Notes under the pieces: generated by a model | The model's database searches: none | What the model was told of the DNA's origin: nothing | The model's input: the letters and a program-made list of their open reading frames with translations, nothing else | In this document: one piece after another, positions 16,951-25,543 of the stretch | Layout of the letters: the number at the start of each line of letters is the position of its first letter | Numbering within the stretch: the first letter of the stretch is position 1 | NCBI GenBank assembly: GCA_910575445.1 | Contig: CAJTFW010000013.1 | Location: 1 to 64,000, forward strand | Direction of reading: 5' to 3' | Source of the DNA: Lachnospiraceae bacterium | GTDB taxonomy: Bacteria; Bacillota; Clostridia; Lachnospirales; Lachnospiraceae | DNA: 64,000 nucleotides | Position numbers and translations under genes: made by a program

Positions 16951-17259
16951 ATCAGCGGAAGTCCTTACAACGCCCAGAAGGAATTTTGAACACCACATGG
17001 TCAAAAATTTTTCTAGTTAAGGGGCGTTGGAAGGACTGGAGCGGAACTATAAAAAATCAGCGGAAGTCCTTGCAACGCCCAGAAGAAATTTTGAACACCA
17101 CGTGGTCAAAAATTCTTCTAGTTAAGGAGCGTTGGAAGGACTGGAGCGGAACTATAAAAAATCAGCGGAAGTCCTTGCAACGCCCAGAAGAAATTTTGAA
17201 CACCACGTGGTCAAAAATTCTTCTAGTTAAGGGGCATTGGAAGGACTGGAGCGGAACTA
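16951..17259 (+). repeat. Three tandem intercistronic hairpin elements (105-bp units)
   Basis: Units begin at 16951, 17056 and 17161 and are nearly identical. In each, AGTCCTT and CAACGCCC pair with GGGCGTTG and AAGGACT. An apical stem pairs AGAAGAAATTTTGA with TCAAAAATTCTTCT around a loop containing CCACGTGG. In unit 1 the apical changes are tolerated as G.U pairs. Each unit starts ATCAGC and ends GCGGAACT; the last ends just before the AGGAGGA of the second dehydrogenase. It is the same architecture as 6051-6147 with different stem sequences. It fills the gap between ATPase and dehydrogenase; I see no promoter in it. Confidence 0.9.
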
Positions 17260-17274
17260 TAATAGGAGGACAAT

Positions 17275-18366
17275 ATGAGCAATTTACCAGCAAAAATGAA
17301 AGCAATCGTGGCATATGCGCCTGGAGATTATCGGTTTGAGATGGTGGATACACCAAGAGCCGGGGAAGGCGAGATGATTTTAAAGGTAGAGGGATGTGGC
17401 ATCTGTGCAGGTGATACCAAAGCTTTTGCGGGAGCAGCAAGCTTCTGGGGCTTTGATGGTCAGCCAAAATACATCAAAGAGCCAATGATTCCAGGACATG
17501 AGTTCGTGGGAAGAGTTGTAGAGATGGGACCAAATGTAAAAGGTAACTGGAAACTTGGCGATAGAATCTGCCCGGAGCAGATTGTTCCTTGCGGCGAATG
17601 TATGTTCTGTAAGACTGGCCGGCACTGGATGTGTGAAAAACATGACCTGTTTGGTTTCCAGAACAATGTAAACGGCGGTATGGCTGAGTATGTTAAACTG
17701 ACCAAAGAGGCTATTCCATACCTTGTACCAGAAGATATGCCAATTGAAAAAGCTGCTCTGATTGAGCCTTATGGCTGCTCCTTCCACTGTGTAGACCGTG
17801 CACAGGTAAAGACCACCGATGTGGTTGTACAGTCTGGTGTAGGAACTTTGGGACTTGGTATGGTTGGCGCACTTCGCCAGGCAAATCCAAAGCTTCTTAT
17901 TGTGCTTGATATGAACGATGAGCGTCTGAAGAAAGCAAAAGAATTCGGTGCAGACCTTGTGATCAATCCAGGCAAAGAAGATGCAGTTGCAAAAATTAAA
18001 GAATTAACCGGCGGCTATGGCTGCGATATCTATATCGAGGCAAGCGGACATCCATCAAGCGTACAGCAGGGCTTAGACTGTATCCGTAAGATGGGACGCT
18101 TTGTAGAGTTCTCTGTATTTGGCGCTCCGGTAACAGTTGACTGGAGTATTATCTCTGATAGAAAAGAATTAGACCTCTTAGGTGTACATTTAAGCCCATT
18201 CTGTTTTGACACTGTTATTGAGTGGATTGGCAATGGCAAACTGCCAACCGATGGCGTTGTTACCCATAAATTCCCGTTAGAGAAATGGGAAGAGGCATTC
18301 CACATTGCAAAGACCGGTGAGAACGGCGCACTAAAGGTTGTTCTTGTACCGGATATGGAAGCATAG
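17275..18366 (+). CDS. Zinc-dependent polyol dehydrogenase, erythritol/L-threitol dehydrogenase-like (copy 2)
   Basis: A 363-aa medium-chain dehydrogenase, paralogue of the 9181 gene. Catalytic zinc ligands are in EGCGICAGDTK and GHEF, the structural zinc site is CGECMFCKTGRHWMC, and the NAD loop is SGVGTLGLG. ATG 17275 follows AGGAGGA, which is placed 3' of the tandem hairpins. Its operon position before a DhaK/DhaL pair suggests it makes the ketose (erythrulose) that this kinase phosphorylates. Two paralogues may separate stereoisomers, for example erythritol and threitol; that is inference. Confidence 0.84.
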   Translation: MSNLPAKMKAIVAYAPGDYRFEMVDTPRAGEGEMILKVEGCGICAGDTKAFAGAASFWGFDGQPKYIKEPMIPGHEFVGRVVEMGPNVKGNWKLGDRICPEQIVPCGECMFCKTGRHWMCEKHDLFGFQNNVNGGMAEYVKLTKEAIPYLVPEDMPIEKAALIEPYGCSFHCVDRAQVKTTDVVVQSGVGTLGLGMVGALRQANPKLLIVLDMNDERLKKAKEFGADLVINPGKEDAVAKIKELTGGYGCDIYIEASGHPSSVQQGLDCIRKMGRFVEFSVFGAPVTVDWSIISDRKELDLLGVHLSPFCFDTVIEWIGNGKLPTDGVVTHKFPLEKWEEAFHIAKTGENGALKVVLVPDMEA

Positions 18367-18396
18367 AGACAAGTAGAGAATCAGGAGGAGAATCGT

Positions 18397-19392
18397 ATGC
18401 AACGTATAATGAATAACCCGGACAACATCGTAGATGAGATGCTAAAAGGCTTCTTAAAGGTACATAGTGACATCGTGGAAGGCACCGAGAATCCGCGCGT
18501 AATTAAAGCAAAGAATATCCCAGAAGGGAAAGTTGGCGTGATTACTGGCGGCGGCTCAGGACATAAGCCAGCATTTGTGGGATATTGTGGAAAAAATCTG
18601 TGTGATGCAGTGGCAGTTGGTGAGATCTGTTCTTCTCCGACCGCAGCAGCATTCTTTGATGCGGCAAAAGCAGCGGACCAGGGCAAAGGAGTTGCATGCT
18701 TATACGGCAACTATTCCGGCGACAATATGAACGTTAAGATGGCAGTAAAGATGGCCAAAAAAGCCGGTCTTACAATAAAGACTGTAGTTGCCAACGATGA
18801 TGTGGCTTCTGCTCCAAAGGACCAGAGAGAAAAACGCCGCGGTGTGGCTGGCGAAGTTCTGATGTGGAAAGTTGGCGGCGCAAAAGCAGCCAAAGGCGGA
18901 GACCTGGATGAAGTCATTGCAGCAGCTCAGAAGGCGATTGACAATACGCGTTCCGTTGGAATTGGATTAACTCCTTGTACACTTCCGGCAGTGGGACATC
19001 CAAACTTTGAGATTAAAGATGGCACGATGGAAGTTGGTATTGGACATCATGGAGAGCCGGGTATTGAAGTATGTGCATTAGAGACTGCAGATAAGATGGC
19101 TCAAAGAATGGTAGATGTAGTATTACCAGACTATCCGTTTGTAGAGGGAGACGAGGTTGTAGTATTGGTATCCGGCCTTGGCGCAACTCCAGTGATGGAG
19201 CTCTATGTGCTGTATGATGAGATTGAGAAGCTGATAGCAGCAAAAGGAATCAAGATTCACAAATCTTATGTAGGAAACTACTTTACCTCCTTAGAGATGA
19301 TGGGAGCTACCTTGACAGTGATGAAACTAGATGACGAGTTAAAAGAACTGATTGATATGCCAGCAGACAGTATGGGTCTGAAGCAGTTTTAA
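18397..19392 (+). CDS. DhaK-family ketose kinase substrate-binding subunit (probable erythrulose kinase)
   Basis: A 331-aa Dak1-domain protein. GGGSGHKPAF forms the substrate pocket, and GIGHHGEPG contains the His that binds dihydroxyacetone covalently through its carbonyl. In family terms it binds the ketose while a DhaL/Dak2 partner transfers phosphate. The neighbouring tetritol-type dehydrogenase and RpiB-like isomerase favour erythrulose over dihydroxyacetone. Mycobacterial LerK/DerK are single-chain relatives. A ribosome site (AGGAGG) precedes ATG 18397. Confidence 0.85.
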   Translation: MQRIMNNPDNIVDEMLKGFLKVHSDIVEGTENPRVIKAKNIPEGKVGVITGGGSGHKPAFVGYCGKNLCDAVAVGEICSSPTAAAFFDAAKAADQGKGVACLYGNYSGDNMNVKMAVKMAKKAGLTIKTVVANDDVASAPKDQREKRRGVAGEVLMWKVGGAKAAKGGDLDEVIAAAQKAIDNTRSVGIGLTPCTLPAVGHPNFEIKDGTMEVGIGHHGEPGIEVCALETADKMAQRMVDVVLPDYPFVEGDEVVVLVSGLGATPVMELYVLYDEIEKLIAAKGIKIHKSYVGNYFTSLEMMGATLTVMKLDDELKELIDMPADSMGLKQF

Positions 19393-19416
19393 GAGAAAGC
19401 AGAAGGAGAGACGGAT

Positions 19417-20055
19417 ATGAGCACATTTAAAAATGCAGATGGAAAACCGATTCTGTTAAAGATGGTAAAAGGAATTCAGGACAATAAAGCATATCTTGGC
19501 GAAGTGGACGGCTTAATTGGCGATGGCGACCACGGCATGAATATGAACAAAGGTTTTAGTGTCTTTGAGGAGCGCTTTAAAGATCAGGATTTTAGCTTTT
19601 CTGAAGGATTAGATGAGCTTGGAACGATTCTTTTAAATGAAATCGGTGGCTCTATGGGACCTATTTATGGAACCATTCTGATGGATATGGCAGAGGCTGG
19701 CGAAGATGTGGAAAATATCGGCGTAGCAGAGCTTGCAGATATGTTAAAAGCTGGTCTTGACGGACTGTGTGAGATCGTAGATGCAAAAGTTGGCGATAAG
19801 ACACTGGTAGATACCCTGTCTCCATCTGTAGATGTATTAAAAGCAGCAGCTGACAGTGGCAAAGACCTGAAGGCAGCGCTTGAAGAGATGAAAGCAGCAG
19901 CAGCAACCGGACGGGATTCGACAAAAGATATGGTAGCCAAATTCGGACGTTCCAGCCGTCTTGGTGAGCGCTCAAGAGGTGTCTTAGATGCAGGAGCTAC
20001 CTCTTGCTGTATTATTCTCACAGCAATGGCTGATGGGATTATAGAGCTGCTCTAA
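19417..20055 (+). CDS. DhaL-family nucleotide-binding/phosphotransfer subunit
   Basis: A 212-aa Dak2-domain protein. GDGDHGMNM carries the Mg-ligating Asp residues, with GGSMGPIYGT and GRSSRLGERSRG around the nucleotide. In E. coli DhaL the bound ADP is rephosphorylated by the PTS protein DhaM. No DhaM, EI or HPr gene lies in the window, so this pair either uses ATP directly or a distant DhaM. It ends the operon; a terminator follows at once. Confidence 0.85.
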   Translation: MSTFKNADGKPILLKMVKGIQDNKAYLGEVDGLIGDGDHGMNMNKGFSVFEERFKDQDFSFSEGLDELGTILLNEIGGSMGPIYGTILMDMAEAGEDVENIGVAELADMLKAGLDGLCEIVDAKVGDKTLVDTLSPSVDVLKAAADSGKDLKAALEEMKAAAATGRDSTKDMVAKFGRSSRLGERSRGVLDAGATSCCIILTAMADGIIELL

Positions 20056-20091
20056 TTATAAGTAGATAAACAGATAGCTTTGCAAAAGAAT

Positions 20092-20133
20092 GCGGTTCCT
20101 TTCTGACCTTTTGGCAGAAGGAACCGCTCTTTT
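20092..20133 (+). terminator. Intrinsic terminator after the dhaKL pair
   Basis: GCGGTTCCTTTCTG pairs with CAGAAGGAACCGC around an 9-base loop, followed by TCTTTT. It closes the 11.2-20.1 kb operon. Confidence 0.85.
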
Positions 20134-20227
20134 AATCTTTATTTATAGAAATTTATACACTCGCCACTCTATGGCAGGTATGTGATAAATTTTAGGAAAG
20201 ATTAAGAATTGCAAGAAGTTAGCGGGG

Positions 20228-20256
20228 TTGCGGCGGGTAGGGAATTGTGGTATTCT
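20228..20256 (+). promoter_or_regulatory. Promoter of the xpaC-telA pair
   Basis: TTGCGG (20228-20233) and TATTCT (20251-20256) with 17-base spacing, about 47 bases before the start codon. Confidence 0.5.
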
Positions 20257-20302
20257 ATCTATCAAAGAGAAAGAAATTTGTAGGATAGTCAGGAATAAGC
20301 AG

Positions 20303-21478
20303 ATGGACAGAAGAGAAGAGTTTTTGGATATAGGCGAACGGATTCGGGGAGCTGTACAGGATGCGATAGATTCAGGGGATTTTGGACGGATTAACTATAT
20401 GGTGCAGGATACAGCAAAGACAGCCCTTCAGGAGGTTCGACATCAAGTGGGAGAGGGCTTGGAGAGATTGCAGACCGGGCCAAGGGTTGGATATGTGCCA
20501 AATGTCAGAAAGAACAGGCGACTGCCCCGACAGTATTTTCGGAGAAAAGGAAAACCGATAGGAGTTCTTATGAGTGTATTTGGAGGGTTTGGACTTTTCG
20601 TTTTTGGACTGACATTCTGTTTGATGTTGTTTGGATTTTTGGTAGACCCGGACAGCAGTATTGCAGTTGCGCTGATTTTTTTTGCGGGATTTACAGTAGG
20701 TTCTGTAGGACTTTTAAAAGCGGGAAGAAAGATACGGGAGCGGCTTAAATGGGCGGAGCGGTATGCAAAGATTTTAAAAGATACTATGTATATGGAAGTA
20801 GAAGAATTAGCCGTACGTGTGGGACAAGATGTCAGACGGGTCAGAAGAAACCTAAAAGATATGCTAAGAGTTGGTGTCTTTCCAGAAGGGCATCTGGATA
20901 CAAATGGGACACTTTTTGTATTAAACGATGAAGTCTGGGAGCAATATCTCCTGGCGCAGAAGTCCTGGAGGCAGAAGAAGGAGCTTCAACAGGAGGTATC
21001 CATGCCAGAAGAACCAGAACTACTTTCAGAAGAACAGGAGATTGAGGCAGAAGGGCTTGTATATATGGACAAGATTCGACAGCTCAACACCAGGATAGCA
21101 AGCGAAGCGATTTCAAATAAACTGTATCAGTTAGATTATCTGTTGCAGCGTATCTTTGTCGTTATCAAAGAACATCCAGCGCAATCTTCAAAGATGCAGA
21201 AGTTTATGGAATATTATCTGCCAACAACTGTAAAATTGGTAGAATCCTATGCAGATTTTGACAAAGCGGGAATCAGAAGCGAGCATATCCAGTCGGCCAA
21301 GACCGAGATAGAGAAGACGTTAGACAGCATCAATGATGCATTTGAGAAATTGTTGGATGAGATGTATCAAAATGCTGCATTTGAGACCGCAGCAGATGCC
21401 AAGGTACTAAAAACAGTTCTGGCACAGGACGGTTATATGAAAAGTGAATTTTCCGCGAATGCGGGGGAAGAAGGGTAA
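20303..21478 (+). CDS. XpaC-family membrane protein
   Basis: A 391-aa protein with a charged N-terminal helix region to about residue 75. Two adjacent membrane helices follow (GVLMSVFGGFGLFVFGLTF and IAVALIFFAGFTVGSVGLL), then a winged-helix-like stretch MEVEELAVRVGQDVRRVRRN and an acidic helical C-terminus. XpaC proteins (named after hydrolysis of a chromogenic phosphate in Bacillus) are encoded beside TelA, as here with 6 bases between the genes. The pair is linked to envelope stress and toxic-anion tolerance, with mechanism unknown. ATG 20303 was chosen for its nearby AGGAA and family start. Confidence 0.75.
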   Translation: MDRREEFLDIGERIRGAVQDAIDSGDFGRINYMVQDTAKTALQEVRHQVGEGLERLQTGPRVGYVPNVRKNRRLPRQYFRRKGKPIGVLMSVFGGFGLFVFGLTFCLMLFGFLVDPDSSIAVALIFFAGFTVGSVGLLKAGRKIRERLKWAERYAKILKDTMYMEVEELAVRVGQDVRRVRRNLKDMLRVGVFPEGHLDTNGTLFVLNDEVWEQYLLAQKSWRQKKELQQEVSMPEEPELLSEEQEIEAEGLVYMDKIRQLNTRIASEAISNKLYQLDYLLQRIFVVIKEHPAQSSKMQKFMEYYLPTTVKLVESYADFDKAGIRSEHIQSAKTEIEKTLDSINDAFEKLLDEMYQNAAFETAADAKVLKTVLAQDGYMKSEFSANAGEEG

Positions 21479-21484
21479 GAATAT

Positions 21485-22645
21485 ATGAGTCAGGATTTGG
21501 AAGCAATGTTAAAAGAAGGGCCTACACTGACCCTGGAGCCTTTTTTGGAGGACGAGCCAAAGGAGGAGCTTATAAAAAGTGCAGAGGAAAAGCTAAGTGA
21601 GACCGACAGGATGCGTGCGATTCTCTCACCAAAGGAACAGCAACAGGTGGATGCATTTGTCAAACAGATTGATCTTGCAAATTCTCAGATGGTCTTACAA
21701 TATGGCGCCAGCTCACAGAAGAAGATTGCAGACTTTTCCGAGACTGCACTTTCTAAGGTACGGACAAAAGACCTTGGAGAGATTGGAAATGACTTGGCTT
21801 CAGTTGTAACAGAGTTAAAGAGTATTGACGAGGAGGAAGAAGATAAAAGCCTCTTTGGTCTTTTTAAGAAGAATGTGAATCGCCTTGCCAATATGAAAGT
21901 CAAATATGCCAAGGCAGAGGTCAATGTCAATCGTATCTGTAAGGTACTAGAAGGACATCAGATACAGCTTCTAAAAGATGCAGCGATGTTAGACCAGATG
22001 TATGAGTTAAACCAGAATTATTATAAAGAGTTGTCTATGTATATCTTAGCTGGCAAACAGAAGCTAGAAGAAGTGCGCACAGAAGAACTCCCAAAACTTC
22101 TTCAGAAGGCACAGGAGAGTGGTCTTGCAGAGGACACACAAAAGGCACAGGATTTGGCAGAGCTTTGCAATCGTTTTGAGAAGAAAATCTATGACTTAGA
22201 ACTCACCAGAACGGTGTCCATGCAGATGGCACCACAGATTCGGATGATTCAAAACAACGATACGGTGATGTCAGAGAAGATTCAGTCAACGCTTGTCAAT
22301 ACCATCCCACTATGGAAGAGCCAGATGGTGCTTGCGATTGGTGTAGAGCACTCCGCACAAGCTGCAAAAGCGCAGCGCGAAGTGACCGATATGACCAATA
22401 CGCTTCTTAAGAAAAATGCAGCAGCACTTAAGATGGCAACGATAGAGACTGCGCGTGAATCAGAGCGCGGTATCGTGGATATTGAGACATTAAAACAGAC
22501 CAATGAGACACTAATCTCAACACTTGATGAAGTGATGCAGATTCAGGAAGACGGAAGAATCAGAAGGAGAGAAGCCGAGAAAGAATTAATTGAGATTGAG
22601 AATGCCATGAAGGCAAAGCTTTTGGAACTTAGCCGACGTGGATAA
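21485..22645 (+). CDS. telA: TelA-family toxic anion resistance protein
   Basis: A 386-aa soluble, almost entirely helical protein of the TelA/KlaA family. Recognisable segments are RMRAILSPKEQQQVDAFVKQI, LYDL-type helices, and NDTVMSEKIQSTLVNTIPLWKSQM, followed by TLKQTNETLISTLDEV at the C-terminal family core. Members are associated with tellurite and cell-wall antimicrobial tolerance. It works with its XpaC neighbour and is closed by a strong terminator. Confidence 0.88.
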   Translation: MSQDLEAMLKEGPTLTLEPFLEDEPKEELIKSAEEKLSETDRMRAILSPKEQQQVDAFVKQIDLANSQMVLQYGASSQKKIADFSETALSKVRTKDLGEIGNDLASVVTELKSIDEEEEDKSLFGLFKKNVNRLANMKVKYAKAEVNVNRICKVLEGHQIQLLKDAAMLDQMYELNQNYYKELSMYILAGKQKLEEVRTEELPKLLQKAQESGLAEDTQKAQDLAELCNRFEKKIYDLELTRTVSMQMAPQIRMIQNNDTVMSEKIQSTLVNTIPLWKSQMVLAIGVEHSAQAAKAQREVTDMTNTLLKKNAAALKMATIETARESERGIVDIETLKQTNETLISTLDEVMQIQEDGRIRRREAEKELIEIENAMKAKLLELSRRG

Positions 22646-22672
22646 ACATATGTTTGTATTGAGAAGACAAAG

Positions 22673-22713
22673 AACTGCCGTACTTGTGACACTTGCAAGT
22701 ACGGCAGTTTTTT
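22673..22713. terminator. Terminator after telA
   Basis: AACTGCCGTACTTG pairs with CAAGTACGGCAGTT and is followed by seven T. It lies between convergent genes and overlaps the last codon of the regulator gene on the other strand. Confidence 0.88.
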
Positions 22714-23423
22714 TAGGAATTTTGTAAAGTGGACCAGGTGTCTACGGAGGCAGTAATCACTTCGTTGATGCGGTCATAGTCCTGATGCTCAATCACATCC
22801 ATAATGCCTTTGTGTACCTGATAGACAATCTCTCCCTTTTGATTCTTATGAGTAATCAAAATCGAAGGCTCCATAAAATCAATTACAATCTTATAGATTT
22901 GTTCCATCAGAATATTCTGTGCACAACTGCCAAGCAGGCGGTGAAAAGTAATATCATTTTCCTGAAGCATCTCTGGCGACGGGTCCTTGGTCATCATCTC
23001 TTCTAGCGCCTGTAGATTCTTCTTCAGCGCACGCCGCTCTTTTTCATTCTTATCATAGTGTTTTAAGGTCAGTTCTAAAATATCAATCTCAATAATCTGT
23101 CGCAGCTCATATAGATTCTGAATATCTGGATTGTTGACAAAAAAGCTAAATAAAAGAGAATCCATCAGCTTATTACCGGGGGTCTCAGATACGAACGTAC
23201 CATTCCCTACCCGGATATCAATCAGTCCAAAAGCAGAGAGAATCTTCATAGCCTCCCGGACAGAACCACGACTGACACCCATTCCTTCTGATATCTCTAG
23301 TTCATTGGGCAGACGGTCTCCAGGACGCAGTTTTCCTTCCATCAATAACTGTTTGAGATTGTTGACGACAACATCGACGGCGGATTCCCGTTTGCTGGCA
23401 CGAAATAATTCATTGATTTCCAT
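22713..23423 (-). CDS. GntR/FadR-family transcriptional regulator
   Basis: A 236-aa regulator. The N-terminal winged helix (residues ~10-75) holds LRPGDRLPNELEISEGMGVS and RGSVREAMKILSAFGLIDIR. The C-terminal FCD domain that binds acid or sugar-acid ligands has helices around ELRQIIEIDILELTLKH. The start is ATG 23423, since GGGAGG lies 7-10 bases before it. It is divergent from the split transketolase, whose promoter carries a perfect 13-bp inverted repeat, so it is the likely regulator of the 23.7-32.9 kb locus. FCD regulators often sense hexuronates, gluconate or other sugar acids. Confidence 0.87.
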   Translation of the reverse strand: MEINELFRASKRESAVDVVVNNLKQLLMEGKLRPGDRLPNELEISEGMGVSRGSVREAMKILSAFGLIDIRVGNGTFVSETPGNKLMDSLLFSFFVNNPDIQNLYELRQIIEIDILELTLKHYDKNEKERRALKKNLQALEEMMTKDPSPEMLQENDITFHRLLGSCAQNILMEQIYKIVIDFMEPSILITHKNQKGEIVYQVHKGIMDVIEHQDYDRINEVITASVDTWSTLQNS

Positions 23424-23451
23424 AGTGCTTCCTCCCTGCTCTATCAATGCT

Positions 23452-23481
23452 ATTTTACCATAGATAAAGAGGAAACGTCAA
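23452..23481 (-). promoter_or_regulatory. Promoter of the FadR-type regulator
   Basis: Minus-strand TTGACG (23481-23476) and TAAAAT (23457-23452) with an 18-base spacer, just upstream of the ribosome site. Confidence 0.55.
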
Positions 23482-23641
23482 ACTTTTGTGTCTATAAAAT
23501 CGTGTGACTTTATGTTTTTTGGAAAGGGTTTTAGATATAAGAAAAATTGTGAATTTTTTCAATATATTTCTGTAATAAGAAAAATATATATGATTCTTTT
23601 CTACAAAAAAATGATTATTTATAGAAATTTTCTATACCATA

Positions 23642-23670
23642 TTGACAAATTGGATGAAAGATGATATACA
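23642..23670 (+). promoter_or_regulatory. Promoter of the split transketolase operon
   Basis: TTGACA (23642-23647) and TATACA (23665-23670), 17-base spacing. The -10 box runs into an inverted repeat. Confidence 0.7.
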
Positions 23671-23694
23671 TTAAACATCAGATGTTTAATGTAT
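23666..23694. promoter_or_regulatory. Operator candidate: perfect 13-bp inverted repeat
   Basis: ATACATTAAACAT and ATGTTTAATGTAT flank CAG. The dyad overlaps the -10 box and the transcription start of the transketolase operon, a classic repressor position. The divergent FadR-type regulator is the natural candidate to bind it. Confidence 0.65.
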
Positions 23695-23724
23695 TTGAAA
23701 AACTGGAATGCAGGAGGAGATAAG

Positions 23725-24546
23725 ATGAACACAGCAGAGTTGAAACAGTTGGCAAATCATCTGCGCATGGTTGCGGTTGATATGGTGTATAAAGGAAAAG
23801 ATGGGCATCCAGGGCCAGCGTTGTCCATTGCCGATATTATGACTGTATTATATTTTGACAAGATGCGTATAGACCCTGAGAACCCAGACTGGGAAGACAG
23901 AGACCGTTTGGTACTGTCTAAAGGACATGCTTGCCCTATCTATTATGCGGCGTTGTCAGAGAGAGGATATTTTGGAGAGAAGGTTACAGATTTTAAGCTT
24001 CGTGCACTAAAAAGCCGCTTCCAGGGACATCCGGTGATGAACAAGACCAAAGGAGTGGATATGACATCAGGCTCTCTTGGCAATGGGATTGCGATTGCAA
24101 GCGGTATGGCGATTGCCGGAAAATATAAGAAAAAAGATTACTATGTATATTCGATTGTAGGAGATGGAGAGCTACAAGAAGGCATCTGTTGGGAAGGTAT
24201 CAATACAGCGGCAGCTCATAAGCTGGATAATCTGATTGTCTTTGTAGATAAGAACGGATGGCAAAGTGGCGGCTCTGTGGAAGATACTATAGGTACGAAC
24301 AATGTAAGGGAGCGCTTTGAGGCATTTAACTGGCATACACAGGAGATTGACGGACATGATATCGACGCGGTTAAGCAGGCGATTGACGAAGCGAAGAAAG
24401 TGACTAACAAGCCAAGTGTGATTGTATGTAATTGTGTCAAAGGAAAAGGTTTATCCTTTATGGAAGATGACAATGCATGGCATAAAGGTGTTCCAAGTGA
24501 CGAGCAGTATCAGATGGCATTAAAGGAATTAGGAGGGATACAGTAA
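23725..24546 (+). CDS. Transketolase, N-terminal (thiamine-diphosphate binding) subunit
   Basis: A 273-aa protein equal to the first domain of a full transketolase. HPGPALSIADIM and DRDRLVLSKGHACP are present. The thiamine-diphosphate/Mg motif GDGELQEGICWE is complete, closing with DKNGWQSGG. It works with the next gene to move two-carbon ketol units. Split transketolases occur in pentose loci and as the apulose-4-phosphate transketolase AptA/AptB of apiose catabolism; context does not decide between these. AGGAGGA precedes ATG 23725, and the stop shares one base with the next start. Confidence 0.87.
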   Translation: MNTAELKQLANHLRMVAVDMVYKGKDGHPGPALSIADIMTVLYFDKMRIDPENPDWEDRDRLVLSKGHACPIYYAALSERGYFGEKVTDFKLRALKSRFQGHPVMNKTKGVDMTSGSLGNGIAIASGMAIAGKYKKKDYYVYSIVGDGELQEGICWEGINTAAAHKLDNLIVFVDKNGWQSGGSVEDTIGTNNVRERFEAFNWHTQEIDGHDIDAVKQAIDEAKKVTNKPSVIVCNCVKGKGLSFMEDDNAWHKGVPSDEQYQMALKELGGIQ

Positions 24547-25481
24547 TGGCGAATTTTAAAGGGACAAGAGAAGCATTTGCACAGGCGATGATAGATGCAG
24601 CAGAAAAAGACAATTCCATTATGTTTATCTCTCCAGATTCCTTAAAGGCGATGAGAGCGACGAAGTTTGCAGAGTTATATCCTGATGCATACATAGAAGT
24701 GGGCATTGCAGAGCAGGGGGCTGTTGACACTGCAGCTGGTATTGCAGCTTGTGGATTAAAACCAGTGGTTGGAACTTATGCTGGATTTCTGACGATGCGG
24801 GCTTGCGAGCAGATGAGAACTTTTGTTGCATATCCCAATCTCAATGTTACTTTTGTAGGTATTAACTCAGGACTTTTAGGCGGTGAACGCGAGGGTGTGA
24901 CGCATCAGTTCTATGAGGACCTTGGAATTCTCTCGAATATTCCAAACTTTACTATCTTTACACCGGCAGATGCAGCGCAGACCTATCATGCAGTCAGAGC
25001 AGCTCTTGCACTAGATGGTCCAGTCTATGTAAGAGCCGGAAGCGGGCGGGAAAACGATATTTTTGATTTGGCGACGCCATTTAGTATGGAAGGGATTACG
25101 GTATTAAAAGAGTATGGGAAAGATATGCTGTTGCTTTCGAGCGGATTTGTACTTGACAGAGTGTTAAAGGCAGCAAAAGATTTAGAGGCAGAAGGGATTC
25201 ATGTGACTGTGGCAGATATCAATATCCTCTATGGCAAGAATCCACAGAAGATTTTAGAGGTTATCTCTGGATTTGAACAGATTGTAACGGTGGAGGACCA
25301 CAATGTTAACGGTGGTATGGGTGCTTATATCAGTAAATTAGTCTGCGAGAACGAGCCAAAGAAGGTGACAAGAATTGGTCTTACCAGTTTTGGAGAGTCA
25401 GGACCAGCTAAAGAACTGGCAGATTATTATGGATTTTCACCGGAAAATATTTCCAATGTTGTTCGGGGTAGTTTAAAGTAA
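24546..25481 (+). CDS. Transketolase, C-terminal subunit
   Basis: A 311-aa protein carrying the pyrimidine-binding and C-terminal domains. YIEVGIAEQGAVDTAAGIA contains the Glu that activates thiamine, and VEDHNVNGGMGAYISKLVCE marks the C-terminal domain. It is translationally coupled to the N-terminal subunit. The large repeat at 25544 begins 62 bases after its stop, so the transcript either ends there or continues through two structured repeats into the 26452 gene. Confidence 0.87.
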   Translation: MANFKGTREAFAQAMIDAAEKDNSIMFISPDSLKAMRATKFAELYPDAYIEVGIAEQGAVDTAAGIAACGLKPVVGTYAGFLTMRACEQMRTFVAYPNLNVTFVGINSGLLGGEREGVTHQFYEDLGILSNIPNFTIFTPADAAQTYHAVRAALALDGPVYVRAGSGRENDIFDLATPFSMEGITVLKEYGKDMLLLSSGFVLDRVLKAAKDLEAEGIHVTVADINILYGKNPQKILEVISGFEQIVTVEDHNVNGGMGAYISKLVCENEPKKVTRIGLTSFGESGPAKELADYYGFSPENISNVVRGSLK

Positions 25482-25543
25482 AATAGAGATGATATTGGGT
25501 GATGAATAGAATATAAATAAGAGTTTATATTTTGTGGTGTGGG

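Noticed and set aside
16986-17339. Open frame coding a three-fold repeated protein across the tandem hairpins
   Set aside because: The unit is 105 bp, a multiple of three, so one open frame stays open through all copies. It has no ribosome site, overlaps the start of the dehydrogenase in another frame, and the substitutions keep RNA pairing rather than protein sequence.
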